Source: Marinomonas sp. TW1
GTDB taxonomy: Bacteria; Pseudomonadota; Gammaproteobacteria; Pseudomonadales; Marinomonadaceae
DNA: 64,000 bases
Reading direction: 5' to 3'
Assembly (NCBI RefSeq): GCF_001625355.1
Contig: NZ_JSEE01000006.1
Location: 62,001 to 126,000 of the forward strand
Shown here: piece after piece, positions 7,410 to 16,118 of the stretch
Position numbering within the stretch: position 1 is the stretch's first letter
How the letters are laid out: each line of letters opens with the position of its first letter
Position numbers and translations under genes: made by a program
The notes under the pieces: model-generated
Database searches by the model: none
Told to the model about the DNA's origin: nothing
What the model saw: the letters and a program-made list of their open reading frames with translations, nothing else

Positions 7410-8726
7410 TTATTGCCACCATAGCGCCAATTCTGGGAAGAAAATGACCAGCGCTAGAACGGTGATTTGCAATCCAATAAAGGGTAAAAGTGAGCTAAAA
7501 ATTTCACCTAAACTGATGTCTTTTGGTGCCACGGATTTCAAATAGAAAGCCGCCGGTCCGAAAGGCGGAGACAGGAAGGAAACCTGCATATTCAGGCAGA
7601 ACACCACACCGAACCAAATTGGATTGAGACCCAAGCTTGAGATGATGGGCACAAAGATTGGCATGGTCAGTAAGGCGACACCGACCCAGTCTAAGAACAT
7701 ACCAAGCACTAGGAGTACTAGCATCATGATCAAGACGGTGCCCATAACGCTGCCACCACTCAAGGTTAGAATGGTCTCTTCAACGAAATCAATGCCGCCC
7801 ATGAGGTTGTAAACGCCGACTAAGGCGGTGGCGCCAATGCCGATCCAGATGATCATGCCACAGGTACTCATGGTGGCTTTGGCGCTGTCTTTTAACATGT
7901 CTAGGGTCAGTTCGCCGCGAATCGCCGCGCTGATCATGATTCCTACCACACCTAATGCTGAGGCTTCGGTCACCGAGGCGATACCAGAATAAATACTGCC
8001 CAGTACCGTCATCACGGTAAGTAACGGAAAGAGCAAAGCTTTGAAGTAGTTCACATCTTGTTCGGCTGCCAGTTCTTCTTCACTTGGCAGAGGCGCGTAC
8101 TCTGGGTTTAAGCGACAAATGATGAGTACGTAGGCCATGTAAAAAAAGGCCAGAATTAACGCTGGTAGAAAGGCGGCTTTAAATAAATCTCCGATCGAAA
8201 CGCTGGCGGTTAGGCCATAAATGATCAACACAATGCTAGGCGGTAGCATGGTTCCAAGGGCGCCACCCGCACACGTGGTACCGATCGCTAACTTGCGGTT
8301 ATAGCCCAAGCGTAGCATTTGCGGTAAGGCTAAAATTCCCAGTAATACGGTTTCGCCACCAATGACACCAGACATGGAAGCCAAGACAATGGCAACCAGT
8401 AGGGTTTGAACGGCTACGCCGCCGCGTAAACGACAACCAAATACTTTCATGGCGTCAAATAAGTCGCGGGCGATACCAGACCTGTCAAGTAGGGCGGCCA
8501 TGAGGACAAACATCGGCACCGCGAGGAAGACGTAGCTGCCGACAAAACCATATAAACGGCTAGTAATCAGTGGTAGAGCGCCAAAACCAAACCAGCCAAT
8601 CGCGAAAACCAAAGCAACCAATGCGGTGACAAATGCCAGCTGCATGCCTGTTAATAGTAAGAGAATCATAGAGCCAAGCATTAACAGGCTGCCGTAGCCA
8701 ATGCCTAAAGCGGATAAATCAAACAT
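7410..8726 (-). CDS. TRAP transporter large permease (DctM type), probable gluconate uptake
   Basis: This 438-residue, roughly 12-span membrane protein of the DctM family is the ion-coupled translocation subunit of a TRAP transporter. The G-x-x-x-P-P-S-I family motif is visible as T-M-L-P-P-S-I-V-L-I-I-Y around residue 160, and an L-S-P-P-F-G-P motif occurs in the C-terminal half. It overlaps the dctQ stop by 8 bases. Its place between a GntR-box promoter and gntK argues that it imports gluconate or a related sugar acid in place of a GntP-type permease. That substrate assignment is by context. Confidence 0.9.
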   Translation of the reverse strand: MFDLSALGIGYGSLLMLGSMILLLLTGMQLAFVTALVALVFAIGWFGFGALPLITSRLYGFVGSYVFLAVPMFVLMAALLDRSGIARDLFDAMKVFGCRLRGGVAVQTLLVAIVLASMSGVIGGETVLLGILALPQMLRLGYNRKLAIGTTCAGGALGTMLPPSIVLIIYGLTASVSIGDLFKAAFLPALILAFFYMAYVLIICRLNPEYAPLPSEEELAAEQDVNYFKALLFPLLTVMTVLGSIYSGIASVTEASALGVVGIMISAAIRGELTLDMLKDSAKATMSTCGMIIWIGIGATALVGVYNLMGGIDFVEETILTLSGGSVMGTVLIMMLVLLVLGMFLDWVGVALLTMPIFVPIISSLGLNPIWFGVVFCLNMQVSFLSPPFGPAAFYLKSVAPKDISLGEIFSSLLPFIGLQITVLALVIFFPELALWWQ

Positions 8727-9276
8727 TGTCTTGTTTCCTTAGGCCGTTTAATTCTTGTAGCAGATGTAAGATGAATTGAATAAACATGATGCACAGGGTG
8801 ACAAAAATCATGCCTTTCACCAACGCAGGGAAAGACGGATCAAAGGCCGAGCCAGAGGTTTCAAGGCGAACCTCGCCAAACGGCGTAAACCAAGAATCTT
8901 GTACCATTTGATAAGCCGCCCAACTGAGTAGGCCGGAGAAAATAATGCCCATAATGTGGTGGAAAACATTGAGCCAGCGACGCACACGATCCGAAACCAA
9001 ATCGTAAATCAGCACCACACGGACATGTTTGTTGGTCGACAAGGCATAAATACCACCATAAACAAACAAACAGCCGCCGAGAAAGGACGCGGTTTCATGA
9101 ACCCAAATCGTGGGCGCATTGAATAAATAGCGCATTAGGACTTCGTAAAAGGAAATCGCGACAGTAAAAATAAAGAGCAAACTCAACATATTACCGAGCT
9201 TATAAATTAAGCGGTCAAGGGCATTGCGAGGTTGCTCTGACGAATTTTGTGAGTCTGGGGGAGTTTGATTTTTCAT
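8719..9276 (-). CDS. TRAP transporter small permease (DctQ type)
   Basis: This 185-residue protein has four predicted membrane spans, normal for DctQ, the small membrane subunit that joins DctM. The N-terminal 20 residues are polar. Spans lie at about 30-50, 65-85, 105-125 and 150-175, and the typical E-x-x-x-R-Y-x-F and H-V-R-V segments are present. It lies 82 bases after dctP, separated by a terminator-like hairpin, and overlaps dctM by 8 bases. Its function depends on the partner subunits. Confidence 0.9.
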   Translation of the reverse strand: MKNQTPPDSQNSSEQPRNALDRLIYKLGNMLSLLFIFTVAISFYEVLMRYLFNAPTIWVHETASFLGGCLFVYGGIYALSTNKHVRVVLIYDLVSDRVRRWLNVFHHIMGIIFSGLLSWAAYQMVQDSWFTPFGEVRLETSGSAFDPSFPALVKGMIFVTLCIMFIQFILHLLQELNGLRKQDNV

Positions 9277-9294
9277 GATCTTGATCCAATAGAA

Positions 9295-9324
9295 AAACAG
9301 GCGTCAACATGAAGACGCCTGTTT
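9295..9324 (-). terminator. Terminator-like hairpin between dctP and dctQ
   Basis: Perfect 11-bp arms (AAACAGGCGTC and GACGCCTGTTT, 8-base loop) are followed on the minus strand by TTTTTCT. Placed inside an operon after the binding-protein gene, it probably stops part of the transcripts or protects the dctP message. Either would give more binding protein than permease. Confidence 0.7.
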
Positions 9325-9358
9325 GGCTTCAAGCAAACTAGTTAAAACAGTCGAATGC

Positions 9359-10375
9359 TTATAGAAGACCGTTTTGTTCTAGGTAAGACGTAATAGAGTC
9401 ATAGACTTTTTGTGCATTTTTTGAACTCTTGGCAAATTCTTCCCATTGAGTTCGAGCAATGGCACGAAACTTCTTACGTTCTTCTGCAGACCAATCATGT
9501 ATGGTGATGTTTGGATCTGCTTGAGCCGCTTTTACCGCAGCTTGGTCAGCAATGCGCAGTTGGGTTGTCATATCCTGAGCAAAGTCTCGAACCGAAACGG
9601 TTAAGATAGTTTGTAAGTCAGCTGGTAATTTATCCCACTTTTTCTTATTCATCGAAATATCGATTAATGGTAGAGAGTGGAAGCCAGGTTGTACTGGGTG
9701 AGCGGCAATGTCGTTCATACCCGCTTTCTGGTTCGTTGAGAAAACGGTGTAGTCCGCCGCGTCGATAACGCCTTTACTCAAACCAGTAAATACTTCGGAG
9801 CCAGGTAGGTTAACCGGAGCGGCACCAGCAGCGGCAAAGACGCGTTGCACCAAACCTTCAGGCGCTCTCAGTTTCAGACCTTTTAGATCTTCAACACCAT
9901 TTAACGGTACACGAGAAACCAACGATTCAACACCTGTGGTCGAACCGCCAATGAATTTAACGCCGTATGGCGCGTACAATTCATTCATTAGCTCGTAACC
10001 ACCACCGTAGTTAATGTATTGCAGTAGTTGCGAAGTATTTGACCAAGCACCTACTGTGTTACCAATTAAACCAAAGGCTGGGTCTTTGCCTGAGAAAAAT
10101 TCGGTCGCCGTAATCTGCCCATCCAGAATGCCCATCTTGATGCCATCTAATGTTTCAGTATGTTTGAAGATACTGCCAACAGGAAGAAGGTCGATCTCAA
10201 CTCGGCCACCGGTCATTTCTTTGACACGGTTTACCCATTCTTTTTGAACTTGAAAGTTCTTATCACCAGCGGGATCAGAAGATTGGAATTTGAAGGTATA
10301 GTCTGCGGCGAAGCTAGGTGCGGACAGAGCGCAAGCTAGAGTGGCGCTTAACAAAGTGGTGCTGAGCTTTTTCAT
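9359..10375 (-). CDS. TRAP transporter periplasmic binding protein (DctP type), probable gluconate binder
   Basis: This 338-residue periplasmic protein has a signal peptide (M-K-K-L-S, hydrophobic core, A-P-S-F-A-A). The start at 10375 is preferred over the ATG 15 bases upstream because it begins the signal peptide directly and has a GGGA site. DctP-family marks are the L-K-G-L-K-L-R-A-P segment, whose arginine contacts the ligand carboxylate, and the G-V-I-D-A-A-D-Y-T segment near residue 215. It is first gene of the TRAP-gntK-gntR set, behind two GntR-type operators, so a sugar-acid ligand (gluconate) is inferred. Confidence 0.9.
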   Translation of the reverse strand: MKKLSTTLLSATLACALSAPSFAADYTFKFQSSDPAGDKNFQVQKEWVNRVKEMTGGRVEIDLLPVGSIFKHTETLDGIKMGILDGQITATEFFSGKDPAFGLIGNTVGAWSNTSQLLQYINYGGGYELMNELYAPYGVKFIGGSTTGVESLVSRVPLNGVEDLKGLKLRAPEGLVQRVFAAAGAAPVNLPGSEVFTGLSKGVIDAADYTVFSTNQKAGMNDIAAHPVQPGFHSLPLIDISMNKKKWDKLPADLQTILTVSVRDFAQDMTTQLRIADQAAVKAAQADPNITIHDWSAEERKKFRAIARTQWEEFAKSSKNAQKVYDSITSYLEQNGLL

Positions 10376-10432
10376 AGTATGGTTTCCCATTGATTATTTT
10401 TTTAGGAAATTCAGAGTTAACCAATAACAAAT

Positions 10433-10444
10433 GTTACCGGTAAC
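10433..10444. promoter_or_regulatory. GntR-type operator 1 upstream of dctP
   Basis: GTTACCGGTAAC is a perfect 12-bp palindrome located just downstream of the predicted dctP transcription start. It is identical to operator 2, with centres 24 bp apart, and resembles the E. coli GntR operator family. Confidence 0.8.
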
Positions 10445-10454
10445 TAGCGACTGA

Positions 10455-10484
10455 ATGTTACCGGTAACTTTTTGTTTTAGTCAA
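10455..10484 (-). promoter_or_regulatory. dctP promoter overlapped by GntR-type operator 2
   Basis: On the minus strand a TTGACT -35 (10479-10484) and a TAACAT -10 (10455-10460) are separated by 18 bases. The perfect palindrome GTTACCGGTAAC (10457-10468) covers the -10 box. This layout lets a bound repressor block RNA polymerase directly, and a second copy lies 24 bp downstream. Confidence 0.72.
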
Positions 10485-10659
10485 GGCGATTTTGGATAAA
10501 AAATTCATATCGTATTGAGATGCTTGATATTTAAGGAAATATTTTTTCTGTTTAGATAAGAAACCTACGGAGATCTTGTTAGACATTGGTCTAAACTGGA
10601 TTTAGCTCTGTATCAGAAAGGCGCACAATGTGTTTAACACCAAATAAGAAGAAATCAAT

Positions 10660-12525
10660 ATGGCCGCCATCGACATTCCTGAAGTGCATAAATTTATTGA
10701 GTCCACTCCACCTTTTGCAAGTTTGAGCGATCAAGAGCGCAAGCAGCTTCTCTCGGGTGTGGCCATGCTGTATGTGCGGCAAGGCCAGACGCTGGTATTG
10801 GAAGAGGAGGCGGCGACTGTGCATTTGATCCGCCGTGGTGCCTGTGAAATTCGCACGCCAAAGGATGGTTTGGTTGATCAAATTGCTGATGGTGAATGTT
10901 TTGGTGTGTCGAGTGTGATGGCGCAGAACCCTGATGGTTTAAAAGTGGTCGCAATGGAAGACAGCTTGGTGTATCGGTTTAACAGGAGCCGGTTTCAAGA
11001 CATGTTGAAGCAGAATGATGCATTTGGACTTTTCTTTGAACATACTCAATTGCACCGGCGGCGAAAATTGTCACGTCGACGGGACAGTGAGTTGGCTTCC
11101 CCCGCGCTGCAATTATCGACCTCAATTTCACATATTATGACCCGTCAATTAGTCCAAGCGAGTCCCAGTGAACGTGTGCAAACCATTGCCATGCGAATGA
11201 CGGAAGCCAGAGTGAGCTCTATATTAATCCTTGAAGAGGAGTCTTTGCTGGGCATTGTCACAGACCGTGATTTGAGGTCACGGATTTTAGCCTTAGGAGG
11301 TTCAGCGCAAGCCGTTGTGGCTGACATTATGACGCAATCCCCAGTCACCCTGTCACCAGACGCCTTGGTCATGCAGGCGCAAACCCTGATGAGTGAAAGC
11401 AACATACACCACCTTCCTATTGTTGAAGAGACGGGAAAGGTGGTGGGTATGCTGACTGCGGCGGACTTATTGCGACATCAAGAATTGAGCCCTCTGTTGT
11501 TTATCAACCAGATTCATCGACAAACGTCTGTGGAAAGCTTGGCTCGCATTTGTCAGCAGTGGCCAACCTTGATCATCAATCTGATTGTCACCGACATGAA
11601 GCCTGCTGACATTGGTAAAGTGCTGGCCACCGTCAGTGATAATCTGACCAAGCGTCTGATTGAGTTAGCTGTGATGGCATTAGGGAAGGCGCCCATGGAC
11701 TTTCAATTCTTGGTGTTTGGTTCCCAGGCTCGGCAGGATCAATCTTTGGGCAGTGACCAAGACAATGGGTTGATGCTGGAGAGGGCACCGGATGAGACAG
11801 AAGCCGCTTATTTTGCGGATTTATCAGAATTTGTCTGCAAAGGTTTGGCGTCCTGTGGTATTCGTCTTTGCCCTGGCAACATCATGGCCAGCAACCCACA
11901 GTGGCGTAAAACACAACAAGGTTGGCAGCAGGCATTTGCGCAGTGGATTAAAAGTGCCGCTCCCAGTGCGTTGTTACATGCCAGTATTTTCTTTGATATT
12001 CGCTGTGTGTTTGGTGATGACGCTCCCGTAAAGCGATTGATTAAAGGCATGCAGGTCGAGGTGGCGCAAAACAGTATGTTTCTTGCCACACTGACTCGTA
12101 CTGCAATTGCCACAAAACCGCCACTGGGTTTCTTTCGCCACTTCCTATTGGAGTCCTCCGGTGAGCACAAACATCAGCTGGATTTGAAACATCAGGGGTT
12201 GGCTTTGATTAATGATTTAAGCCGTTTATATGGGTTGTCTTGCAAGGTTTATCGGGAGTCGACACTAGAGCGAATAGAACAGGCCATTCGCGAACAGCTT
12301 ATTAGCGTGGATACGGCTCGTAACCTGATGGACGCATGGGATCATTTGAATGGTTTACGGCTTGAAGCGCAAAGTCGTCATTGGCAAATGTCGGGGACAG
12401 CGAGTGCTTACCTTGATCCGAAGAAACTAAGCCCTTTAGAGCGAAAACATTTGAAGACAACTTTTAGCATCATTAGCGATGTACAAGACATTGCTCAACA
12501 GAGGTTTCTTCGAGGTTACAGCTAA
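10660..12525 (+). CDS. CNMP-binding / CBS-pair / DUF294 nucleotidyltransferase-like protein
   Basis: This 621-residue cytoplasmic protein has three parts. A cyclic-nucleotide-binding-like beta-roll occupies about residues 15-125. A pair of CBS domains lies at about 155-275 (I-M-T-R-Q-L-V ... G-I-V-T-D-R-D-L; I-M-T-Q-S-P-V ... G-M-L-T-A-A-D-L). A DUF294 nucleotidyltransferase domain with its helical C-terminal partner follows. The nucleotidyltransferase motif F-G-S-Q-A-R-x-x-Q-S-L-G-S-D-Q-D-N at about 355-372 has the expected paired acidic residues, as in the N-terminal domain of GlnD. Substrate and ligand are unknown; signal-controlled protein nucleotidylation is the family hypothesis. The exonuclease gene overlaps its stop by 1 base. 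It diverges from the TRAP operon. Confidence 0.88.
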   Translation: MAAIDIPEVHKFIESTPPFASLSDQERKQLLSGVAMLYVRQGQTLVLEEEAATVHLIRRGACEIRTPKDGLVDQIADGECFGVSSVMAQNPDGLKVVAMEDSLVYRFNRSRFQDMLKQNDAFGLFFEHTQLHRRRKLSRRRDSELASPALQLSTSISHIMTRQLVQASPSERVQTIAMRMTEARVSSILILEEESLLGIVTDRDLRSRILALGGSAQAVVADIMTQSPVTLSPDALVMQAQTLMSESNIHHLPIVEETGKVVGMLTAADLLRHQELSPLLFINQIHRQTSVESLARICQQWPTLIINLIVTDMKPADIGKVLATVSDNLTKRLIELAVMALGKAPMDFQFLVFGSQARQDQSLGSDQDNGLMLERAPDETEAAYFADLSEFVCKGLASCGIRLCPGNIMASNPQWRKTQQGWQQAFAQWIKSAAPSALLHASIFFDIRCVFGDDAPVKRLIKGMQVEVAQNSMFLATLTRTAIATKPPLGFFRHFLLESSGEHKHQLDLKHQGLALINDLSRLYGLSCKVYRESTLERIEQAIREQLISVDTARNLMDAWDHLNGLRLEAQSRHWQMSGTASAYLDPKKLSPLERKHLKTTFSIISDVQDIAQQRFLRGYS

Positions 12526-13187
12526 TGTGGTGTCGTCTTTTATCACGGGTTAAACATTGGCAACAACAACGGCAATCTTTGCTCCGATCTTGGTCAGATT
12601 GGGAGTATGTGGTGCTGGACATTGAAACGTCTGGGCTGGATGCAAAGCGGGACCATATTGTGAGTCTAGGCTGGGTTTGTATTAAGCAAGGAGTAATTGA
12701 TTTAGACAGTGCTCGTCATCTGGTCTTGGACACAGCTGAGGTCGGTGAAAATGTCGGTATTCATATGATTACGGATGCGGATATTCAACAATACGGAAAA
12801 AAACAAGAAAGTGCATTACGTTATTTACGGCATTTTCTGCGTGGGCGCATTTTGGTGGTACACCATGCACCGTTGGAAATTAACTTTCTGAAAGCCGCAT
12901 GGCAGAAGCATCTTTTACCGTCTTATGGATTAACCTGGCTCGACACCTTGATGTTGGAAAAAGTTAAAGCGGATCGAGCGCAGCAGCCGATTCAAGAAGG
13001 CGGTTTTCGTTTGAATCATTGTCGAGAACGCTACCGCTTGCCAGAGTATCAAGGGCATGATGCCTTAACGGATGCGCTTGCGACGGCGGAATTGCTATTG
13101 GCACAAATTGCCTACCAAGGGAAGAACTGCCGCTTGTATGATTTGAGTCAGATGGCGGGAGGCCGAAGCCGTCTATCGCCCCGTTAA
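12525..13187 (+). CDS. DnaQ-like (DEDDh) 3'-5' exonuclease-family protein
   Basis: This 220-residue protein is of the DnaQ/epsilon exonuclease family. Motif ExoI is D-I-E-T-S-G (residues 32-37) and ExoIII is H-D-A-L-T-D (H-x-x-x-x-D). ExoII, usually H-N-x-x-F-D, reads H-H-A-P-L-E, so the third acidic residue appears to be Glu in place of Asp. The length is near the family norm for stand-alone exonucleases. Its start overlaps the stop of the DUF294 gene (TAATG), so the two are translationally coupled. This pairing with a DUF294-CBS protein recurs in proteobacteria, but the joint role is not established. Confidence 0.85.
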   Translation: MWCRLLSRVKHWQQQRQSLLRSWSDWEYVVLDIETSGLDAKRDHIVSLGWVCIKQGVIDLDSARHLVLDTAEVGENVGIHMITDADIQQYGKKQESALRYLRHFLRGRILVVHHAPLEINFLKAAWQKHLLPSYGLTWLDTLMLEKVKADRAQQPIQEGGFRLNHCRERYRLPEYQGHDALTDALATAELLLAQIAYQGKNCRLYDLSQMAGGRSRLSPR

Positions 13188-13226
13188 ACAAGGCGATAGA
13201 CGGAAAAAACAAAGGTGCCTTTGTTT
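13169..13226 (+). terminator. Tandem hairpins at the end of the exonuclease gene
   Basis: A perfect 12-bp stem (CCGTCTATCGCC / GGCGATAGACGG) spans the exonuclease stop codon. It is followed by a second 8-bp stem (AAACAAAG / CTTTGTTT) and then a T-rich stretch near 13230. This is probably the terminator for the plus-strand pair, and it also faces the end of the convergent phosphoesterase gene. Confidence 0.5.
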
Positions 13227-13233
13227 AAGTTTT

Positions 13234-14043
13234 TTAAGCTGTATTACGTGAATAGTTTGGCGCTAAATCCCATTCTTCTGGCTTAGGTTCTGTGCCAAGG
13301 TGTTTAGGGTTTTCTGACCAATGTAACAGACTCAGTTCACCGGAAGAGGACTCGGTGAGTGCCGTACAATGTTCGACCCAATCACCGTCGTTACAATACA
13401 AAATACCTTCTTTCATTTGAAACGAAGCGAAATGAATGTGCCCGCAAATGTAACCATCCACCTTGTGACTTTTGGCGGACTTCAACGCGGCGGTTTCAAA
13501 ACGTTCGATGAACTCTTTGGCCTTGCCTATGTGGCTTTTGAGGTAGCCCGCAAGGGACCAGTAAGGCAGACCGAGAAAGCGTCGAATGCCGTTAATGGAT
13601 TGATTAAGCGACAGCATTAAACCATGAGCTTTGTCACCAATGGCCAACATCAAAGGGCTAATTTTCACCATCTGATCAAACTCGTCGCCATGGCTAACAT
13701 AAAAGCATCGACCATCGGCTGTGTTGTGACGAGCATGCAGTTGGATGTCTACGCCAGATAAGGTTTGACCGGCAAATTGACGAAAGAAGGCGTCGTGATT
13801 CCCTGGGATGTAAATCACTTTAGTTCCAGATTTTGCCATCGCCAAAACCTGTTCAACCACTTGATGATGAGCATCAATAAAATAGGCCTTATGGCGCATG
13901 GCCTGTAAATCGATGATGTCGCCCACCAAGTATAAGGTGTCGGTTTCAATGCTTTGTAGGAAGTCCAATAAATGAACCGCCTGACAGGCTTTGGTACCTA
14001 AGTGCACATCGGAAATGAACACGGATCGAAATCGAGTTTGCAT
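13234..14043 (-). CDS. LpxH-like metallophosphoesterase (UDP-2,3-diacylglucosamine diphosphatase family)
   Basis: This is a 269-residue calcineurin-like phosphoesterase. The metal-binding motifs are all present: S-D-V-H-L-G (about residues 11-16), G-D-I-I-D, G-N-H-D, S-H-G-D and C-G-H-I-H. The start at 14043 has a near-perfect AGGAGG site; the longer open frame reaches 14145 but adds residues unlike the family. It resembles LpxH, which cleaves UDP-2,3-diacylglucosamine in lipid A synthesis, but it is longer than E. coli LpxH (about 240) and may be the second, divergent LpxH-like paralog that many of these genomes carry. Substrate uncertain. Confidence 0.85.
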   Translation of the reverse strand: MQTRFRSVFISDVHLGTKACQAVHLLDFLQSIETDTLYLVGDIIDLQAMRHKAYFIDAHHQVVEQVLAMAKSGTKVIYIPGNHDAFFRQFAGQTLSGVDIQLHARHNTADGRCFYVSHGDEFDQMVKISPLMLAIGDKAHGLMLSLNQSINGIRRFLGLPYWSLAGYLKSHIGKAKEFIERFETAALKSAKSHKVDGYICGHIHFASFQMKEGILYCNDGDWVEHCTALTESSSGELSLLHWSENPKHLGTEPKPEEWDLAPNYSRNTA

Positions 14044-14131
14044 AATCGCCTCCTTTAAAGGGTTTTGCCCTGTTAAAGAACAGATTAAAGAGGCTATATG
14101 ACAGACTTGTGAGTGCTTTATGACAGTTAGA

Positions 14132-15901
14132 TCACAATTCACCAACGGTTTGTTTGGTTTCCGAGATCAAGCGAGGTTGTAAGTGAATGTGATTGCCGCC
14201 TGTCTGCTTCGCTTGTTTTTTGGCTTGGGCTGCCAGTTCAGCCACTTGGTGATGGTTACGACAATGAGTTGGGTGTACGACGCCAATAGCAAGACTTAGG
14301 ATAGGATGAAAGCGAGTGTCACCATGACGACTTTTCGTCCAAACGCCACCTTCCGCTAAAGTCTCCTGAGTGTAAAACTCTCTTACCTTACTCGCGAAGG
14401 CGTCAAGAATATGTTGGCATTGTAATTGCCAGTCATGATCGCCAAAAATCACCACAAAGTCATCGCCGCCAATGTGGCCAATGAAATTATTTGGGGCGAC
14501 TAATTCTTTGATGAGAGAGCCAACTAATTGGATGACGGCATCGCCTCTTGAGTAACCAAAAAAATCATTAAATGGCTTGAAATCATTGAGATCAAAATAG
14601 GCGACATAAAAGTCATCTTGGGCGGCTAAGCGACGGCTGACCTCTCGATGAATTGGGACGTTGCCCGGCAGTAATGTTAATGGATTGGAGTAAGTTGCGT
14701 TTTGAATTTTTAACTCTGTAATGCGCTTTAGAAGGTCTTTTAAGTGCCCTGTTCCTAAGAACTTGCCATCACGTACCACGATGATTTCGTTGTTAAGAGT
14801 ATCCGCTTCTTGGTTGGTTACCATGGTAGAAACACTGGCCAAACTGACATTGCTTTCTACAATGAGTACATCCTCGTTTAATAAGTTAGTCACGGGTTTG
14901 TGTTCATACAAAGCACGGCCATAAGGCGTTGAAAACAGTTCGTGTAACTGGTGACGACGAATGACACCAACAGGATGATCGTTGTGATCTAACACGGGAA
15001 TGGCAATTAAATCCGGGTGCTTTTTAAAACGCAGCGAAGCTTCATCTAATAAGCTGTTCTGCTGCAAACTCGGGGTAGGACGACACAGTATTTGTACTGT
15101 TTCGGAGTGATCATTTTGAAACTGAGAGCGACGTTGTGCTTGCTTTACCAAATAAGGGTGAGTGCTAAAGGCTGGCGTCTCAGTTGGACGACCTAAGAAA
15201 TAGCCTTGCCCTAATGTGATGCCAATCTCAATTAATTGATCCAGCTCTTGCTGATTTTCGATGCCTTCGGCGATTAAAATGCAATTCAAACGTTGTGCAA
15301 TGGTTAGGATTGAACGCACAAATTCGCGTTTGATTTCATCTTTGTCGATGCCTTGAATAAAATGCTTATCCACTTTGACGATGTCAGGTTGCAATTCAGA
15401 CCACAGCTGCAAGCCTGAGTAGCCAACGCCTAAATCATCGATGGCCACTTGGAAGCCCATTTTTCGGTAGTGCTCAACACTGCTTCTTGGTAACCCATTG
15501 TGATCGTATGGATGTTGTTCTGATAACTCGATCACGATGTCTTTTTGATCTAACCCTAAGTCATTGAGAATGCCTAATGTCATGCCTGATTGATGCTCTG
15601 GAGAGCCTAATAGTGATGCACTGACATTTAAGAATAATCGACCTTTAAGGTTGAGTTTAGAGAATTTGCTAATGGCTTTTTCGCGGCACAATAATTCTAG
15701 CCGGTGCAGTTGCTCTTCTTTTAGCGCTAAGCTAAAGAGCGCATCAGGGGAAAATAGTGCCGAATTTTTAGGGCCGCGAGACAGAGCTTCGTGACCATAG
15801 ATTTCACCATTACTCAAATCATAGATAGGTTGAAAATAAGGTGTGATCAACCCATTTTTGAGTATTTTTTGCAATAAGGCAGCTTCGTCTATTTGACTCA
15901 T
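14132..15901 (-). CDS. EAL-CBS-GGDEF c-di-GMP signalling protein
   Basis: This 589-residue cytoplasmic protein has no membrane span. The EAL domain (about residues 15-250) keeps E-A-L at 38-40, I-E-L-S-E, the D-D-L-G-V-G-Y loop, V-K-V-D-K and A-E-G-I-E, so phosphodiesterase activity is plausible. A CBS pair follows (about 275-400), and a GGDEF domain ends the protein. Its active-site motif is G-G-D-D-F (478-482), not GGDEF/GGEEF, which leaves cyclase activity in doubt. The domain may instead bind GTP or act on the EAL domain. The CBS pair suggests adenine-nucleotide sensing. It lies 88 bases upstream of the phosphoesterase gene on the same strand. Confidence 0.9.
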   Translation of the reverse strand: MSQIDEAALLQKILKNGLITPYFQPIYDLSNGEIYGHEALSRGPKNSALFSPDALFSLALKEEQLHRLELLCREKAISKFSKLNLKGRLFLNVSASLLGSPEHQSGMTLGILNDLGLDQKDIVIELSEQHPYDHNGLPRSSVEHYRKMGFQVAIDDLGVGYSGLQLWSELQPDIVKVDKHFIQGIDKDEIKREFVRSILTIAQRLNCILIAEGIENQQELDQLIEIGITLGQGYFLGRPTETPAFSTHPYLVKQAQRRSQFQNDHSETVQILCRPTPSLQQNSLLDEASLRFKKHPDLIAIPVLDHNDHPVGVIRRHQLHELFSTPYGRALYEHKPVTNLLNEDVLIVESNVSLASVSTMVTNQEADTLNNEIIVVRDGKFLGTGHLKDLLKRITELKIQNATYSNPLTLLPGNVPIHREVSRRLAAQDDFYVAYFDLNDFKPFNDFFGYSRGDAVIQLVGSLIKELVAPNNFIGHIGGDDFVVIFGDHDWQLQCQHILDAFASKVREFYTQETLAEGGVWTKSRHGDTRFHPILSLAIGVVHPTHCRNHHQVAELAAQAKKQAKQTGGNHIHLQPRLISETKQTVGEL

Positions 15902-16118
15902 TTTCTCTCTAATACATCTTAGTGATTAATTAATAGAGAATTTTATGTCACATTTATGACAATTTAATGAACGGCAAAGAGGAAATAAAGACGATAATAA
16001 GGATGAATAAAAAAGGTGAGATAGGGGACAAAAAAGTACTAACCTGTTACCGGATCGATTTTTTATTTTAGCCTTTCGATCATCGGGAACATTAGGTTAG
16101 TCGAGCGACACAGAAAAC

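Noticed and set aside
16045..16053. TGTTACCGG, like half of a GntR operator
   Set aside because: Only one half matches, it is not near a sugar-acid gene, and 9 bases can occur by chance.
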